31,290 nt of DNA from CAZWES01 sp964632395. GTDB taxonomy: Bacteria; Patescibacteriota; Gracilibacteria; Peribacterales; Peribacteraceae. Shown here piece after piece: positions 1 to 7,167 of this stretch. The notes below the pieces were generated by a model. It worked only from the letters and a program-made list of their open reading frames with translations. It made no database searches and had not been told where the DNA came from. Location of the stretch: contig CAZWES010000016.1 in the NCBI GenBank assembly GCA_964632395.1, positions 1 to 31,290 on the forward strand, in the 5' to 3' direction. Made by a program: the position numbers and the translations under genes. Position 1 is the stretch's first letter; each line of letters begins with the position of its first letter.

Positions 1-1
1 T

Positions 2-220
2 CCAAGAATTGGAGAAGTTGGAAATTCTGTACCAAGCTGGATGTATTTCTCGGGTCAGTGGGGAGCAAGTGATTTATCAGACTTGAAACTAGGCGATAGA
101 GGGCCGCTTGGACCAGCGTTTCAGAGTAATGGATTCGGAGCAGGGACAATGTGGACCGATCCATGGAAATGGATGTCTGATTTTGACAGCCCAAAATCTG
201 GTAACATTGCCTCACCATGA
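2..220 (+). CDS. C-terminal end of a Vps62/DUF946-like protein (cut by window edge)
   Basis: Frame 2 is open from the first base to a TGA at 218-220, giving 72 residues with no start inside the window, so this is the 3' end of a longer gene. The visible part has FSGQWG near residue 17, then GDRGPLGPAF and a Trp-rich stretch (TMWTDPWKWM). An F/Y-SG-x-WG motif followed by GPxGPxF and a W/P-rich tail is typical of the C-terminus of the Vps62/DUF946 family, whose biochemical role is poorly known. Its stop overlaps the next start (ATGA at 217-220), so the two genes are probably cotranscribed and translationally coupled. The family call rests on motif memory only. Confidence 0.55.
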   Translation, partial: PRIGEVGNSVPSWMYFSGQWGASDLSDLKLGDRGPLGPAFQSNGFGAGTMWTDPWKWMSDFDSPKSGNIASP

Positions 221-576
221 TAACCCTCCTCAAAAGACACTTGGCTATCGTATCCATATTAAACTTTGTAGCACTAGTCTCATATCTATCATATCTGGGC
301 TATTGTGATGGTCCTGTGTCTGGGAAGTTGGCGTTATGCTCTCATTCACTTATGGTCACACTCTTTTTGCCACCGTTTGGACCAGCAAATGGGATTGTAG
401 CCGCCTGTTTATATTCATCATATGCGATTTCGGTATATGTGCTAATTAATGTCATTTCAAAAAAGTTAGCAGGGCACCCAGGCGAATATTCAAGAACTAT
501 GTTCGTTTTAGCAAATCTATTGATTACAACTGTTATGGTGGGGCATTCTTTGGTTATGATTTCTGGAATTTATTAG
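217..576 (+). CDS. Small polytopic membrane protein, unknown function
   Basis: 119 residues with three or four hydrophobic segments: about 8-28, 42-62, 64-82 and 93-115. No enzymatic motif is visible. The start ATG at 217 overlaps the TGA of the upstream Vps62-like gene, which supports both the start and a shared transcript. Two Cys (about residues 30 and 41) lie around the first predicted loop and could form a disulfide if they face outward. I do not recognise the family. The coupling suggests it works with, or anchors, the upstream protein. Confidence 0.65.
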   Translation: MITLLKRHLAIVSILNFVALVSYLSYLGYCDGPVSGKLALCSHSLMVTLFLPPFGPANGIVAACLYSSYAISVYVLINVISKKLAGHPGEYSRTMFVLANLLITTVMVGHSLVMISGIY

Positions 577-581
577 TGAGC

Positions 582-710
582 TTAAAGCCCTCCACCATAA
601 GATTCAAGATAAAGAAGATTGTCGGCAATCTTCTGTATTCCGTGTGCCGTCATTAGCGCGGCAATGGCAAGAATAATCTTGAACCAGTTTTCCTTGATGA
701 ACTTTTTCAT
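582..710 (-). CDS. 42-residue single-pass membrane miniprotein
   Basis: A short minus-strand ORF starts at ATG 710 and stops at TAA 582. It begins MKKFIKENWFKIILAIAALM, a Lys-rich cytosolic tip followed by one hydrophobic helix (about residues 10-20), and ends in a Tyr/Gly tail (LYLESYGGGL). This positive-tip plus single-helix layout is common in Patescibacteria membrane miniproteins. No clear Shine-Dalgarno precedes it. It faces the 119-residue gene tail to tail, with 5 bp between the stops. No function can be assigned. The rest of the gap (711-889) holds T-rich sequence but no other gene that I can support. Confidence 0.5.
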   Translation of the reverse strand: MKKFIKENWFKIILAIAALMTAHGIQKIADNLLYLESYGGGL

Positions 711-889
711 ACAGACATCATACGCCGTAGTGTGATTTGCAACTATCTAGTAAAAATATCTCCTCCGAGTCGCATATACTGTGTTATACGATCGTAGCTT
801 TTTTTCCTGATTTCGAAGTTTTAGTCGGGTTTTTTGTTTTTGCGGAGCTTTAGTCATTAATTTGGTGCACTTATTTTCGTGCGTGGAGT

Positions 890-1705
890 ATGCTCTTTCT
901 TATGGAACATGAAATAAGAGCGTTGTGCGATCAGGTACGAAGTCTCGTTGCTACTATTGAGAGAATTGAGTTTAATAAGAAAATTGAGAAGATTTCTTCT
1001 AGAGGAAATGAAAAAGACATGGTGGATGAAATGTGGGAAAAAACAGAGCCTCGTATTCACAAGAACTTTGAATCGTGGAGAGATTACTTATACAAATATT
1101 CATTGGCGATGATATCCATTCTTGGCTTCCTCGCTTCATTAATTGCAACAAGATGGATTGGTGAGATTAATGTCACTCTTGTAGTAATTAGCATTATTTG
1201 TATAGGTTTTTCAATAGCTGTTACATTTCTATCAATGTTTGTCACCTTATATCTGGAAAGAGTGTTTATTGAGACAGCAAGACAGTTTACTCTGTGTATG
1301 AAGGTTGGTTATGGAAATGAAAAGGATGGCATTAAACATCCAGCTAGATGTGTAGAAAGATATTACGATGAGTTAATTCCAAAAAGAGAAAAAGAATTGG
1401 AAGAGCTTCAGAAGCAGAGACAAATTGATGGATTAGGCGCATTAGATCAGATGAGGCTCGATTATGACATTACTGATCTCAAAACGGGGATAAAGCATGA
1501 TAAAAGAACCCGATCCTTAATGAAGTTTGTAGGATTTGAATATACATCCTATGAAGCAGTTCGCTTATGGATTACGATTGCTGTAATTGTTATGTCATTT
1601 GCCGGTCTAGGAATAATGTTTTACGCCCTGTTAGAAAATTATTCTTCCATCAATTCTTCTCAAGAAATTCCAGTACAGGAAGAAGTTATCCGTGCACCAA
1701 ATTAA
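890..1705 (+). CDS. Membrane protein with coiled-coil segments, unknown function
   Basis: 271 residues. A charged, probably helical N-terminus (1-65) is followed by two adjacent transmembrane helices (about 71-88 and 94-122), a long charged cytosolic region with heptad-like Glu/Lys spacing (about 160-205), and a third helix near residues 230-252. The start could be ATG 890 or ATG 902: GGAG at 884-887 is too close to the first and rather far from the second. The body is AT-rich compared with the pilus genes. I do not recognise the family. The pair of helices followed by a coiled coil suggests an oligomeric membrane scaffold, but that is a guess. Confidence 0.75.
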   Translation: MLFLMEHEIRALCDQVRSLVATIERIEFNKKIEKISSRGNEKDMVDEMWEKTEPRIHKNFESWRDYLYKYSLAMISILGFLASLIATRWIGEINVTLVVISIICIGFSIAVTFLSMFVTLYLERVFIETARQFTLCMKVGYGNEKDGIKHPARCVERYYDELIPKREKELEELQKQRQIDGLGALDQMRLDYDITDLKTGIKHDKRTRSLMKFVGFEYTSYEAVRLWITIAVIVMSFAGLGIMFYALLENYSSINSSQEIPVQEEVIRAPN

Positions 1706-1741
1706 GGCAGCAGAACAAAAACAAAAACTACATTTTGACTC

Positions 1742-1769
1742 AGCTCGTTGTTATACGAGCTTTCTTCTG
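1742..1769 (+). terminator. Possible weak rho-independent terminator
   Basis: Six-base inverted repeat AGCTCG (1742-1747) / CGAGCT (1756-1761) with an 8-nt loop, followed by TTTCTTCT. It lies 36 bp after the stop of the 271-residue gene. The stem is short and the T-run is broken, so it is tentative. Confidence 0.35.
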
Positions 1770-1823
1770 CATTTTGTCTCAAAAAAACAAAACTCTGACA
1801 ACTCAGAGAAGAGGTGAAAGAAC

Positions 1824-1861
1824 TTGTCCTGTGAGTACATCGTACGTACAATGTGCTCACA
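1824..1861 (+). promoter_or_regulatory. Promoter with overlapping 32-bp palindromic operator of the RelB-type gene
   Basis: A -35 like TTGTCC (1824-1829) and a -10 TACAAT (1847-1852) are separated by 17 bp. A near-perfect palindrome runs from 1830 to 1861, with 14 of 16 base pairs matching and outer arms TGTGAG / CTCACA. It covers the spacer and the -10. RelB/DinJ antitoxins are ribbon-helix-helix proteins that repress their own promoters through such palindromes, so this is probably an autoregulatory operator. The predicted transcript start near 1859 leaves a leader of about 22 nt. Confidence 0.65.
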
Positions 1862-1880
1862 TATCCTTTCCACTCCTCCC

Positions 1881-2063
1881 ATGCACACCACACGAGTAAA
1901 TGTAAGAACAAATCCTCTCACCAAAAAACGCGCAAGAAAAGTCTTCGAGCGCCTGGGGCTGGATTTATCTACAGGTATTAACGTTTATCTCCACCATGTT
2001 GCCCACCATGGAGCAATCCCCTTCCCATTAGAGTTGCCGGGGAGAGAAGCTGGGGGGAGATAG
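1881..2063 (+). CDS. RelB/DinJ-family antitoxin, without adjacent toxin
   Basis: The start is placed at ATG 1881, giving 60 residues; an upstream in-frame ATG at 1824 would lie inside the promoter. The protein has the RelB/DinJ ribbon-helix-helix pattern: a short beta strand (RVNVRTN), a helix with KKRARKVFERLGLDLSTGINVY, then HHGAIPFPLE, which matches the family's GIPF-x-L ending. RelB proteins bind DNA as dimers and neutralise RelE-type mRNA endonucleases. No toxin follows: the next gene is convergent and its stop lies 3 bp away. It may therefore be an orphan antitoxin or a pure repressor. The -10/operator palindrome upstream supports DNA binding. Confidence 0.75.
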   Translation: MHTTRVNVRTNPLTKKRARKVFERLGLDLSTGINVYLHHVAHHGAIPFPLELPGREAGGR

Positions 2064-2066
2064 GAA

Positions 2067-3161
2067 TCATCTTCCATTCCTCATCTTATTTTCTGTTATT
2101 GCAGCAAGTAGATCTTCATGCCTGCCTATGTGCGCGGTCCCAGTGGTGACATATTTCATGAGCTCATCGAGTTCGGGCTCTTTCCACTGGTTGTCTACCC
2201 CTTTCATGGCGGTGCCATCATCATTTACGCAATGAATACTAACGATGGAGGAAATACTATCCTTATCAACAGCTTCTTTTAGAAAATCTTTTTTTTCTAC
2301 AAAGAGTTCGAGTCGATTCTTTTTGTCGTACAAATCAGGATCAGTCAGTTCTGCCTGATGGTCAGTTCCAACAATGCAGGCGATATGCTTCATTTTTTGA
2401 TCACGCATAAGCCATTCCATTTTATGGATCATAAGTGCTGCGAATAGTTTGTGGTCAGGGAAATAGTGCTCTATTTCTGGGTGCACAATTCTCGATGCAC
2501 TACTGAGTGCGGAGGATGGGGCATAGCCAGAACCTGAACTGGTAGCAGCAATCCTGGATTGGCCGGCTGCGTATGGCAACATTGCCCATGCAGATAATGT
2601 TCCGAGAAAAGCGCGACGGGAATATTTTCTTATTTTGGAAGTTGCAGCATCTGAATTGACGGGAGAAGTATCAGGTATTTGTCGCTCTGAGCTTCTAAAA
2701 CGATTTCTAAGCCTTCTGAACCATTTCCACCTATTAGCTCCGCGCAAGCATGCAACTGTTATTGTGCCTACTCCTAATCCAAACATAAGTTTTTCATAAT
2801 CTCCTCGCATTTTAGAAGCCGCTCCTCCTCGCAAATATGGTGTCATTAACAATATTGGAGCGCGTTGCTGTGAGAAAGCATCACTGTACATAGAGTCGCC
2901 AGCGAAATGTTGAACTGTATCCACGGGGTGCTCTGTCCAACGATCCCCAAATGTTTCAAGGGCAATGGCCTCTACGTCTTGTGGTGGTGGGTTTGGATCG
3001 ACTTGCTCGTGGATGTTGTAGAGGTAAGAAAACTTACCATGCTCAGTGGTTACAGTATCAGTATTGCCTCCGTTTTCTATGTGCACTGGCATAGATTCTT
3101 TTTTTGCCTGCAATGACTCTTTTGATCCCATTCTAGAAACAGTGATAGGTGATGGATGCAT
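2067..3161 (-). CDS. Two-helix membrane protein with Tat-like internal motif, unknown function
   Basis: 364 residues. Residues 1-120 are soluble and polar. A first hydrophobic helix lies at about 124-140 (LMFGLGVGTITVACL), followed by a strongly basic stretch (RWKWFRRLRNRF). A second hydrophobic segment at about 185-200 is preceded by SRRAFLG (181-187), which resembles a twin-arginine motif in a non-terminal position. The C-terminal 140 residues form a soluble domain with HKLFAALMIHKMEW and IACIVGTDHQAEL. An alternating helix plus GxxH arrangement loosely recalls TraB/PrgY-type proteins, but I cannot assign a family. A sigma70 promoter lies directly upstream. Confidence 0.75.
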   Translation of the reverse strand: MHPSPITVSRMGSKESLQAKKESMPVHIENGGNTDTVTTEHGKFSYLYNIHEQVDPNPPPQDVEAIALETFGDRWTEHPVDTVQHFAGDSMYSDAFSQQRAPILLMTPYLRGGAASKMRGDYEKLMFGLGVGTITVACLRGANRWKWFRRLRNRFRSSERQIPDTSPVNSDAATSKIRKYSRRAFLGTLSAWAMLPYAAGQSRIAATSSGSGYAPSSALSSASRIVHPEIEHYFPDHKLFAALMIHKMEWLMRDQKMKHIACIVGTDHQAELTDPDLYDKKNRLELFVEKKDFLKEAVDKDSISSIVSIHCVNDDGTAMKGVDNQWKEPELDELMKYVTTGTAHIGRHEDLLAAITENKMRNGR

Positions 3162-3188
3162 GGATGCTGGGTGCTGACCGGGACGTCA

Positions 3189-3218
3189 ATTCTACTTGTC
3201 ACATCGTACGATGTCAAG
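3189..3218 (-). promoter_or_regulatory. Sigma70 promoter with palindrome across -35 and spacer
   Basis: On the minus strand TTGACA (3217-3212) and TAGAAT (3194-3189) are separated by exactly 17 bp. The predicted transcript start is about 20 nt upstream of ATG 3161. A nearly perfect palindrome, TACTTG..CATCGTACGATG..AAGTA (about 3193-3220), covers the -35 and spacer, as an operator would. Its core ACATCGTACG also occurs in the operator of the nearby RelB-type gene (1837-1846). Confidence 0.75.
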
Positions 3219-3265
3219 TAATGCCAGCATTAAGCCCAAATTTTAGCCATCTTCAGTCCCTAAAG

Positions 3266-5035
3266 TTACTGGCACATCCCACCATTGCATGTGCCCCCAG
3301 GCGGATAACATGCCTGCCCGTCGCATTCCGGAGAATCTGAACAATCTGCCATACCATCGCAATCATCATCATGGTTGTTATCGCAAATTTCGGGTACACC
3401 AGGACACGATAGACCGCAAGCAACAAAGCAATCATCTTGGTCGTTGCAATCTATATGGCCATCGCAGTCATTATCTATACCGTCAGCGCAAAACATTTCT
3501 ACCGGATATGAAAATGGCCATGCTACAGGACAGTTATCACAAGAAGTCGCATCACCATGACAGTCTGTATCCAGGCAATCCCACAGACCGTCACAGTCAT
3601 TATCAAGGCCGTCCTTGCAATTTGCTCCATGGGTCTCGTTTGGATCGCAGGAAGATTCGCATCTGCAGGTATCATTGTTGCATACATCAGGGAGCGTGCA
3701 GCTTTTAGCTGGCTCATTACACTCCTCTCCCGCATCCGCCGTTCCATCTCCGCAACAAGTTCCGGAGTAGCACTTGCCACCACCCTGGCATGCAGTTGTA
3801 TCCGGGCAATCAGCAGTATCCTCGCAGTCCACAAGCACATCGCAGTCATCATTATCAATTCCATCATCACAAGTTTCCGATCCACCTGTACATACTTCAC
3901 AGATCCCATTAGTACACGTTCCCCCACAACAATCCCCATCCACCAAACAAGGTCCTGCACTTGGAATGCACTCATCCTGGCAATCCCACGTACACCCATC
4001 ATCATCCTGCGCCTGACACCACCCGCCGGTTGCACGGCAGCGTGCAACACCTGCAATCAAAGTGGAATCAAGAGTGCTGCAATCCTGATTTTCAAAAGCT
4101 GCGTTGCTGCTGCCTTTACAGATTCCACCATCGTCACAGGCCTCATTCGGACCAACCCACCCATCCCCGCACACATCCTCCCGTGCGCAGGTGCCATCAG
4201 TATCGGTACAACTGCCATTAATACACTTCTCATCCGACTCACAATCGTATGCATCGTTCGGACAGTTGCTGCAGTCCTCGTTTGCGCCGTCATCTGTACC
4301 GTCGTTGTTGCAGTCGGTTGAGGGGGGAGATGAACACACTCCACTCTGGCATGTTTTTCCGGTGTCGCAGGTTTCGCTGTCACAATCGGAGTCTGCACAG
4401 TCTGTATTTCCATCACAGTCGTTATCTGAACTGTCATTGCAGGTTACTTCGGGAGGTCCTTCTGAAATGACACATGAACAAGTTGCATCACTAGAACAAT
4501 CCGAGTCGTCACAATCAGTGTCACTGTCGCCGTCGTTATCTATTCCATCTCTACATACAGTTGGGCCAGTTTCGTTTGTGCAAAAATTCGTCATGTTAAA
4601 TTCCCCCTGACATTCACCAAAGAAGCATGTGTTTGTTGAGTACTCGCTGTAGGCGCCAAAATCGCCATGAGGAGTGCCGAAATTTCGCCAGCATGCGAAA
4701 TAGTCACAATCTCCATCTCCAGAACATTTTTGGTTGCAGAAGGCAGTGCACTCAGCACTCTCGCCACCATCATCGCAGTACTCGGCGCGCTCGGTTATAT
4801 TATTGCCGCAAGATGCCGCTTCTTCGGCACAGGTTGAACTACACCCATCTCCATCATCTGTATTTCCATCATCACATGTCTCCGGCGGATTTTCTATTAC
4901 CCAGTCGCCGCATGTCGCGGCAGCTGCAGGATTTGCAATAAACTTATTTATATCACCCACAAACAGCCATGTACCCATCCCCAGCCCAAAAGCGAAGATA
5001 GGTAGCAGGAGTAGGATAACAAAGTTGCGCTTCAT
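3266..5035 (-). CDS. Secreted Cys/Asp-rich repeat protein (DUF4215 and MopE-like metal-binding repeats)
   Basis: 589 residues with an N-terminal signal anchor (basic MKRN, then a hydrophobic run to about residue 25; a second weakly hydrophobic AAAA site near 37-40 could be a cleavage point). The mature part is full of Cys and Asp. A DUF4215/Myxococcus Cys-rich repeat is visible at about 42-70 (CGDW..ETCDDGNTDDGDGC). At least six copies of a C-x-DGxDNDCDGxxDCxDxDC pattern follow, of the putative metal-binding kind named after MopE. These repeats are known from secreted proteins of Myxococcota and from some Patescibacteria, and the Asp spacing suggests calcium binding. It is probably an extracellular or surface-attached structural or adhesive protein. 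The stop TAA/TGA end is C-terminal to a final CNGGMC. Confidence 0.88.
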   Translation of the reverse strand: MKRNFVILLLLPIFAFGLGMGTWLFVGDINKFIANPAAAATCGDWVIENPPETCDDGNTDDGDGCSSTCAEEAASCGNNITERAEYCDDGGESAECTAFCNQKCSGDGDCDYFACWRNFGTPHGDFGAYSEYSTNTCFFGECQGEFNMTNFCTNETGPTVCRDGIDNDGDSDTDCDDSDCSSDATCSCVISEGPPEVTCNDSSDNDCDGNTDCADSDCDSETCDTGKTCQSGVCSSPPSTDCNNDGTDDGANEDCSNCPNDAYDCESDEKCINGSCTDTDGTCAREDVCGDGWVGPNEACDDGGICKGSSNAAFENQDCSTLDSTLIAGVARCRATGGWCQAQDDDGCTWDCQDECIPSAGPCLVDGDCCGGTCTNGICEVCTGGSETCDDGIDNDDCDVLVDCEDTADCPDTTACQGGGKCYSGTCCGDGTADAGEECNEPAKSCTLPDVCNNDTCRCESSCDPNETHGANCKDGLDNDCDGLWDCLDTDCHGDATSCDNCPVAWPFSYPVEMFCADGIDNDCDGHIDCNDQDDCFVACGLSCPGVPEICDNNHDDDCDGMADCSDSPECDGQACYPPGGTCNGGMCQ

Positions 5036-5098
5036 GGCGCTAATCGTACCACCGAATGAATAGGCTTATAAATAGCAAATTTGCCATGGAAAGTACTC

Positions 5099-5127
5099 TT
5101 GACATGTGGGGTTTATTTTGGGAGAAT
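5099..5127 (+). promoter_or_regulatory. Likely sigma70 promoter of the 178-residue membrane-anchored protein
   Basis: TTGACA (5099-5104), 17-bp spacer, then GAGAAT (5122-5127), which matches four of six -10 consensus bases. It predicts transcription from about 5134 and so excludes the upstream in-frame ATGs at 5081 and 5126 as starts. Confidence 0.5.
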
Positions 5128-5146
5128 GGTGCTCCAGTCTCATCTC

Positions 5147-5683
5147 ATGAATAAGGATAAGCTTTTCATCGGCGGTGCATTGGCAGCAGTAACTGGTGTC
5201 GTCACCGCAGTGTGCTCAGAAGGCTTTTGGAAAGTTGCAAATCCTGCTGCTCAGGGTGTTAGGAATGGGATTAGTAGAATTTTTGATAGTTCTGATATCC
5301 CCCCTCCCCCTGGAGATCCGGTATCGATTGGAGAGACAGAATCTAGCATTCAAGCCTCAGGAGAAATCATCATGCCAGACGAGTTGCCGGAAGGAGAAGC
5401 GCGCAAAGCCGTGGAACAACTCAGACAATTAGAGTCAGAATCAGAAGGAGCGATAAAGGTGATCATGTCTTTTATGAAGGGGCACGATGGCAAACCCTTC
5501 TGCACATTCCTAACAATTGAAATTGCAGAGGGCGGCAAAGCACCGGAATCTCTGGATAAGATGATCGATGCATTTGATAAAGAATTCCCCGGCACACGGA
5601 TAACAGTCGGTGATGTTAGGTGGAAAGGTTCGGATCGTGTTGCGGATGCAGATTCATCGGAGGCAGTGCCAATCTCCGGATAG
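5147..5683 (+). CDS. Membrane-anchored protein, unknown function
   Basis: 178 residues from ATG 5147, chosen because the only good promoter (TTGACA-17-GAGAAT) lies across the more upstream in-frame ATGs. The N-terminus MNKDKLFIGGALAAVTGVV is a basic tip plus one hydrophobic helix (about 6-22). A Pro-rich linker (about 50-58, IPPPPGDP) leads to a soluble C-terminal region with a mixed alpha/beta pattern (EGAIKVIMSFM, FCTFLTIEIAEG, ESLDKMIDAFDKEFP). The gene is divergent from the Cys-rich gene, with a short shared upstream region. I do not recognise the family. Confidence 0.7.
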   Translation: MNKDKLFIGGALAAVTGVVTAVCSEGFWKVANPAAQGVRNGISRIFDSSDIPPPPGDPVSIGETESSIQASGEIIMPDELPEGEARKAVEQLRQLESESEGAIKVIMSFMKGHDGKPFCTFLTIEIAEGGKAPESLDKMIDAFDKEFPGTRITVGDVRWKGSDRVADADSSEAVPISG

Positions 5684-5735
5684 ATTGTTTGTACGATAGG
5701 TTTTGAAGCAGGGTTTGTTTGCTATGCTTCGTATG

Positions 5736-5850
5736 ATGAAAGGTATTTTCAAGATAGCATCAATCCCCTTCTTCCTGGCACTCCTAATCTACCCTCCCTC
5801 AGCAGCAACTTCTTTGCAATGGATAACAAGCTTCACGCAGAAAACACCTC
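5736..5850 (+). pseudogene. Frameshifted second copy of the 5' end of the TPR membrane gene
   Basis: From ATG 5736 the first 19 codons (MKGIFKIASIPFFLALLIY) line up without gaps with the start of the intact gene at 7164 (MRHLLKWAALLFFLPLLIY). After a 4-nt deletion the match continues in another frame: NFFAMDNK here against GFFAMDDG there. DNA identity is highest around CTTCTTCCT, CTCCTAATCTA and TTTGCAATGGAT. The copy loses similarity after about 115 bp. It is therefore a decayed paralogous fragment, with the DUF4143 ATPase gene lying between it and the intact copy. Confidence 0.6.
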
Positions 5851-5910
5851 ACCCATCTCCCGCCACGGCAGCGCTGTCACATTTTGGAGACCTTATACGC
5901 ACTCCATCCT

Positions 5911-6030
5911 CCATTCTCGGCGAATTTGTAGTCTTTACACTCCATTTTCGGCGAAAATGGCAGAAGTTCCGAAAAATGGGATTGCAAATCCCAATTTTTC
6001 ATGTAAAATTGGGAGTGCTAATCCCATTTT
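5911..6030 (+). promoter_or_regulatory. Nested palindromic leader ending at the ATPase start codon
   Basis: Three inverted repeats are stacked here. CCATTTTC/GAAAATGG (5942-5949/5953-5960) has a 3-nt loop, and an imperfect direct copy of it lies at 5909-5928. An outer 11-bp repeat AAAATGGGATT/AATCCCATTTT (5973-5983/6020-6030) encloses an inner 9-bp repeat CCCAATTTT/AAAATTGGG (5990-5998/6005-6013). The outer arm ends at 6030, the base before the start ATG at 6031. In RNA this would be a long hairpin that hides the ribosome entry site; in DNA it could be a protein-binding or recombination site. Confidence 0.8.
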
Positions 6031-7167
6031 ATGTATATAGAACGTTCAGCATCGGCATTTATCCTAGGTCACATTGGGAAGCAAAAAGCTATTGTTCTGT
6101 ACGGTCCGCGAAGGTCTGGTAAAACCACTCTGCTCTCACAGATTTTTCCCGAACACCACGATACACTGTCGCTTTCGTGTGAGGAAGAGCGAGTACGGCG
6201 CCGGCTTGTTCCGGATCGCCCAACTCTTTCCGAACTCATCGGCGTAAAAAAAACTCTTGTTCTTGACGAAGCACAGCATCTCGAGCAAACAGGACTTGTC
6301 CTTAAGATAATCATTGATGCGTTTCCTGGTCTTACCGTAGTCGCAAGCGGTTCATCATCGTTCGATCTTGCGAACAAAGTGGAGGAGCCTCTTACAGGGC
6401 GCCACTTAACCTACACGCTGTTTCCATTCACACTGCCTGAACTCATGCAGCACTTTCCGACTACAGAGCATGATTACCTTCTGGAGCATGCGATCATGTT
6501 TGGAACATATCCAGAGCTTTTCTCGATAAAAGGAAAGGAAGAAAAAATACGCGCTCTCACTGCGCTGACAGACTCGTATCTTTACAAAGACATTCTGAGT
6601 TTCGGGCTGGTAAAGAGCAGCAGAAAACTACGGGAACTTCTGGAACTTCTGGCGCTGCAGACAGGGAACGAGGTATCGTACAGCGAACTTGGGTCGCAAA
6701 TCGGTACGGATAACAAGACGGTCGAACGGTACATAGACCTGCTGGAAAAATCCTTCGTGCTATTCCGTTTGCATTGCCATTCGCGCAATCAGCGCAGTGC
6801 AATACGAAAAAAAATAAAAGTGTATTTTGTGGATCTTGGAATTCGAAATGCCATACTGAATACCTTCACGCCACTCAACCTGAGAAACGACAGAGGGGCA
6901 ATTCTGGAAAACCTGTTTATAAGTGAATACTGGAAGAGAAACAGTAATGCGGCCCATAGGGAAAACTTATACTTCTGGCGCACATATGATCAAAAGGAAC
7001 TTGATCTGCTTGCCGAGAAGAATGGCACCTTTCGGGCTTATGAAATCAAATTCAAAGAGGGAAAAACAGCTCGGCATTTTTCTGCATTCCAGAGTGCTGA
7101 GCCGAAAAGCAAACTTATAACGGTCAATTACGAAAACATCCTAAAGATCCTTAGTGAATTGAAATGA
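6031..7167 (+). CDS. AAA+ ATPase of the DUF4143 family
   Basis: 378 residues. The N-terminus (YIERSASAFIL..KQKAIVLYGPRRSGKTTLL) carries a Walker A at about 25-33. TLVLDEAQHLE (about 73-83) is Walker B, and TVVASGSSSFDL (about 103-114) is a sensor-1-like strand. The C-terminal half has the DUF4143 layout: a winged-helix part (ELLALQTGNEVSYSELGSQIGTDNKTVERYIDLLEKSFVLFRL) and a nuclease-like fold (YFVDLGIRNAIL, FWRTYDQKELDLLAEKNG, YEIKF). The D-x20-30-ExK-like arrangement recalls PD-(D/E)XK proteins. The cellular role of the family is unknown; members are scattered singletons. The start abuts a large palindrome. The TGA overlaps the next ATG by 4 bp. Confidence 0.93.
   Translation: MYIERSASAFILGHIGKQKAIVLYGPRRSGKTTLLSQIFPEHHDTLSLSCEEERVRRRLVPDRPTLSELIGVKKTLVLDEAQHLEQTGLVLKIIIDAFPGLTVVASGSSSFDLANKVEEPLTGRHLTYTLFPFTLPELMQHFPTTEHDYLLEHAIMFGTYPELFSIKGKEEKIRALTALTDSYLYKDILSFGLVKSSRKLRELLELLALQTGNEVSYSELGSQIGTDNKTVERYIDLLEKSFVLFRLHCHSRNQRSAIRKKIKVYFVDLGIRNAILNTFTPLNLRNDRGAILENLFISEYWKRNSNAAHRENLYFWRTYDQKELDLLAEKNGTFRAYEIKFKEGKTARHFSAFQSAEPKSKLITVNYENILKILSELK

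Noticed and set aside
1824..1880. Longer start of the RelB-type gene at ATG 1824
   Set aside because: This stretch is the promoter and palindromic operator, and the family motif begins just after ATG 1881.
3289..5063. Several plus-strand frames opposite the Cys-rich gene
   Set aside because: They are antisense shadows of the repeated Cys/Asp codons; no start signal or family motif was seen.
5703..6122. 139-residue ORF starting at 5703
   Set aside because: Only its first part resembles the TPR gene start; it is then frameshifted and runs through palindromes into the ATPase gene.
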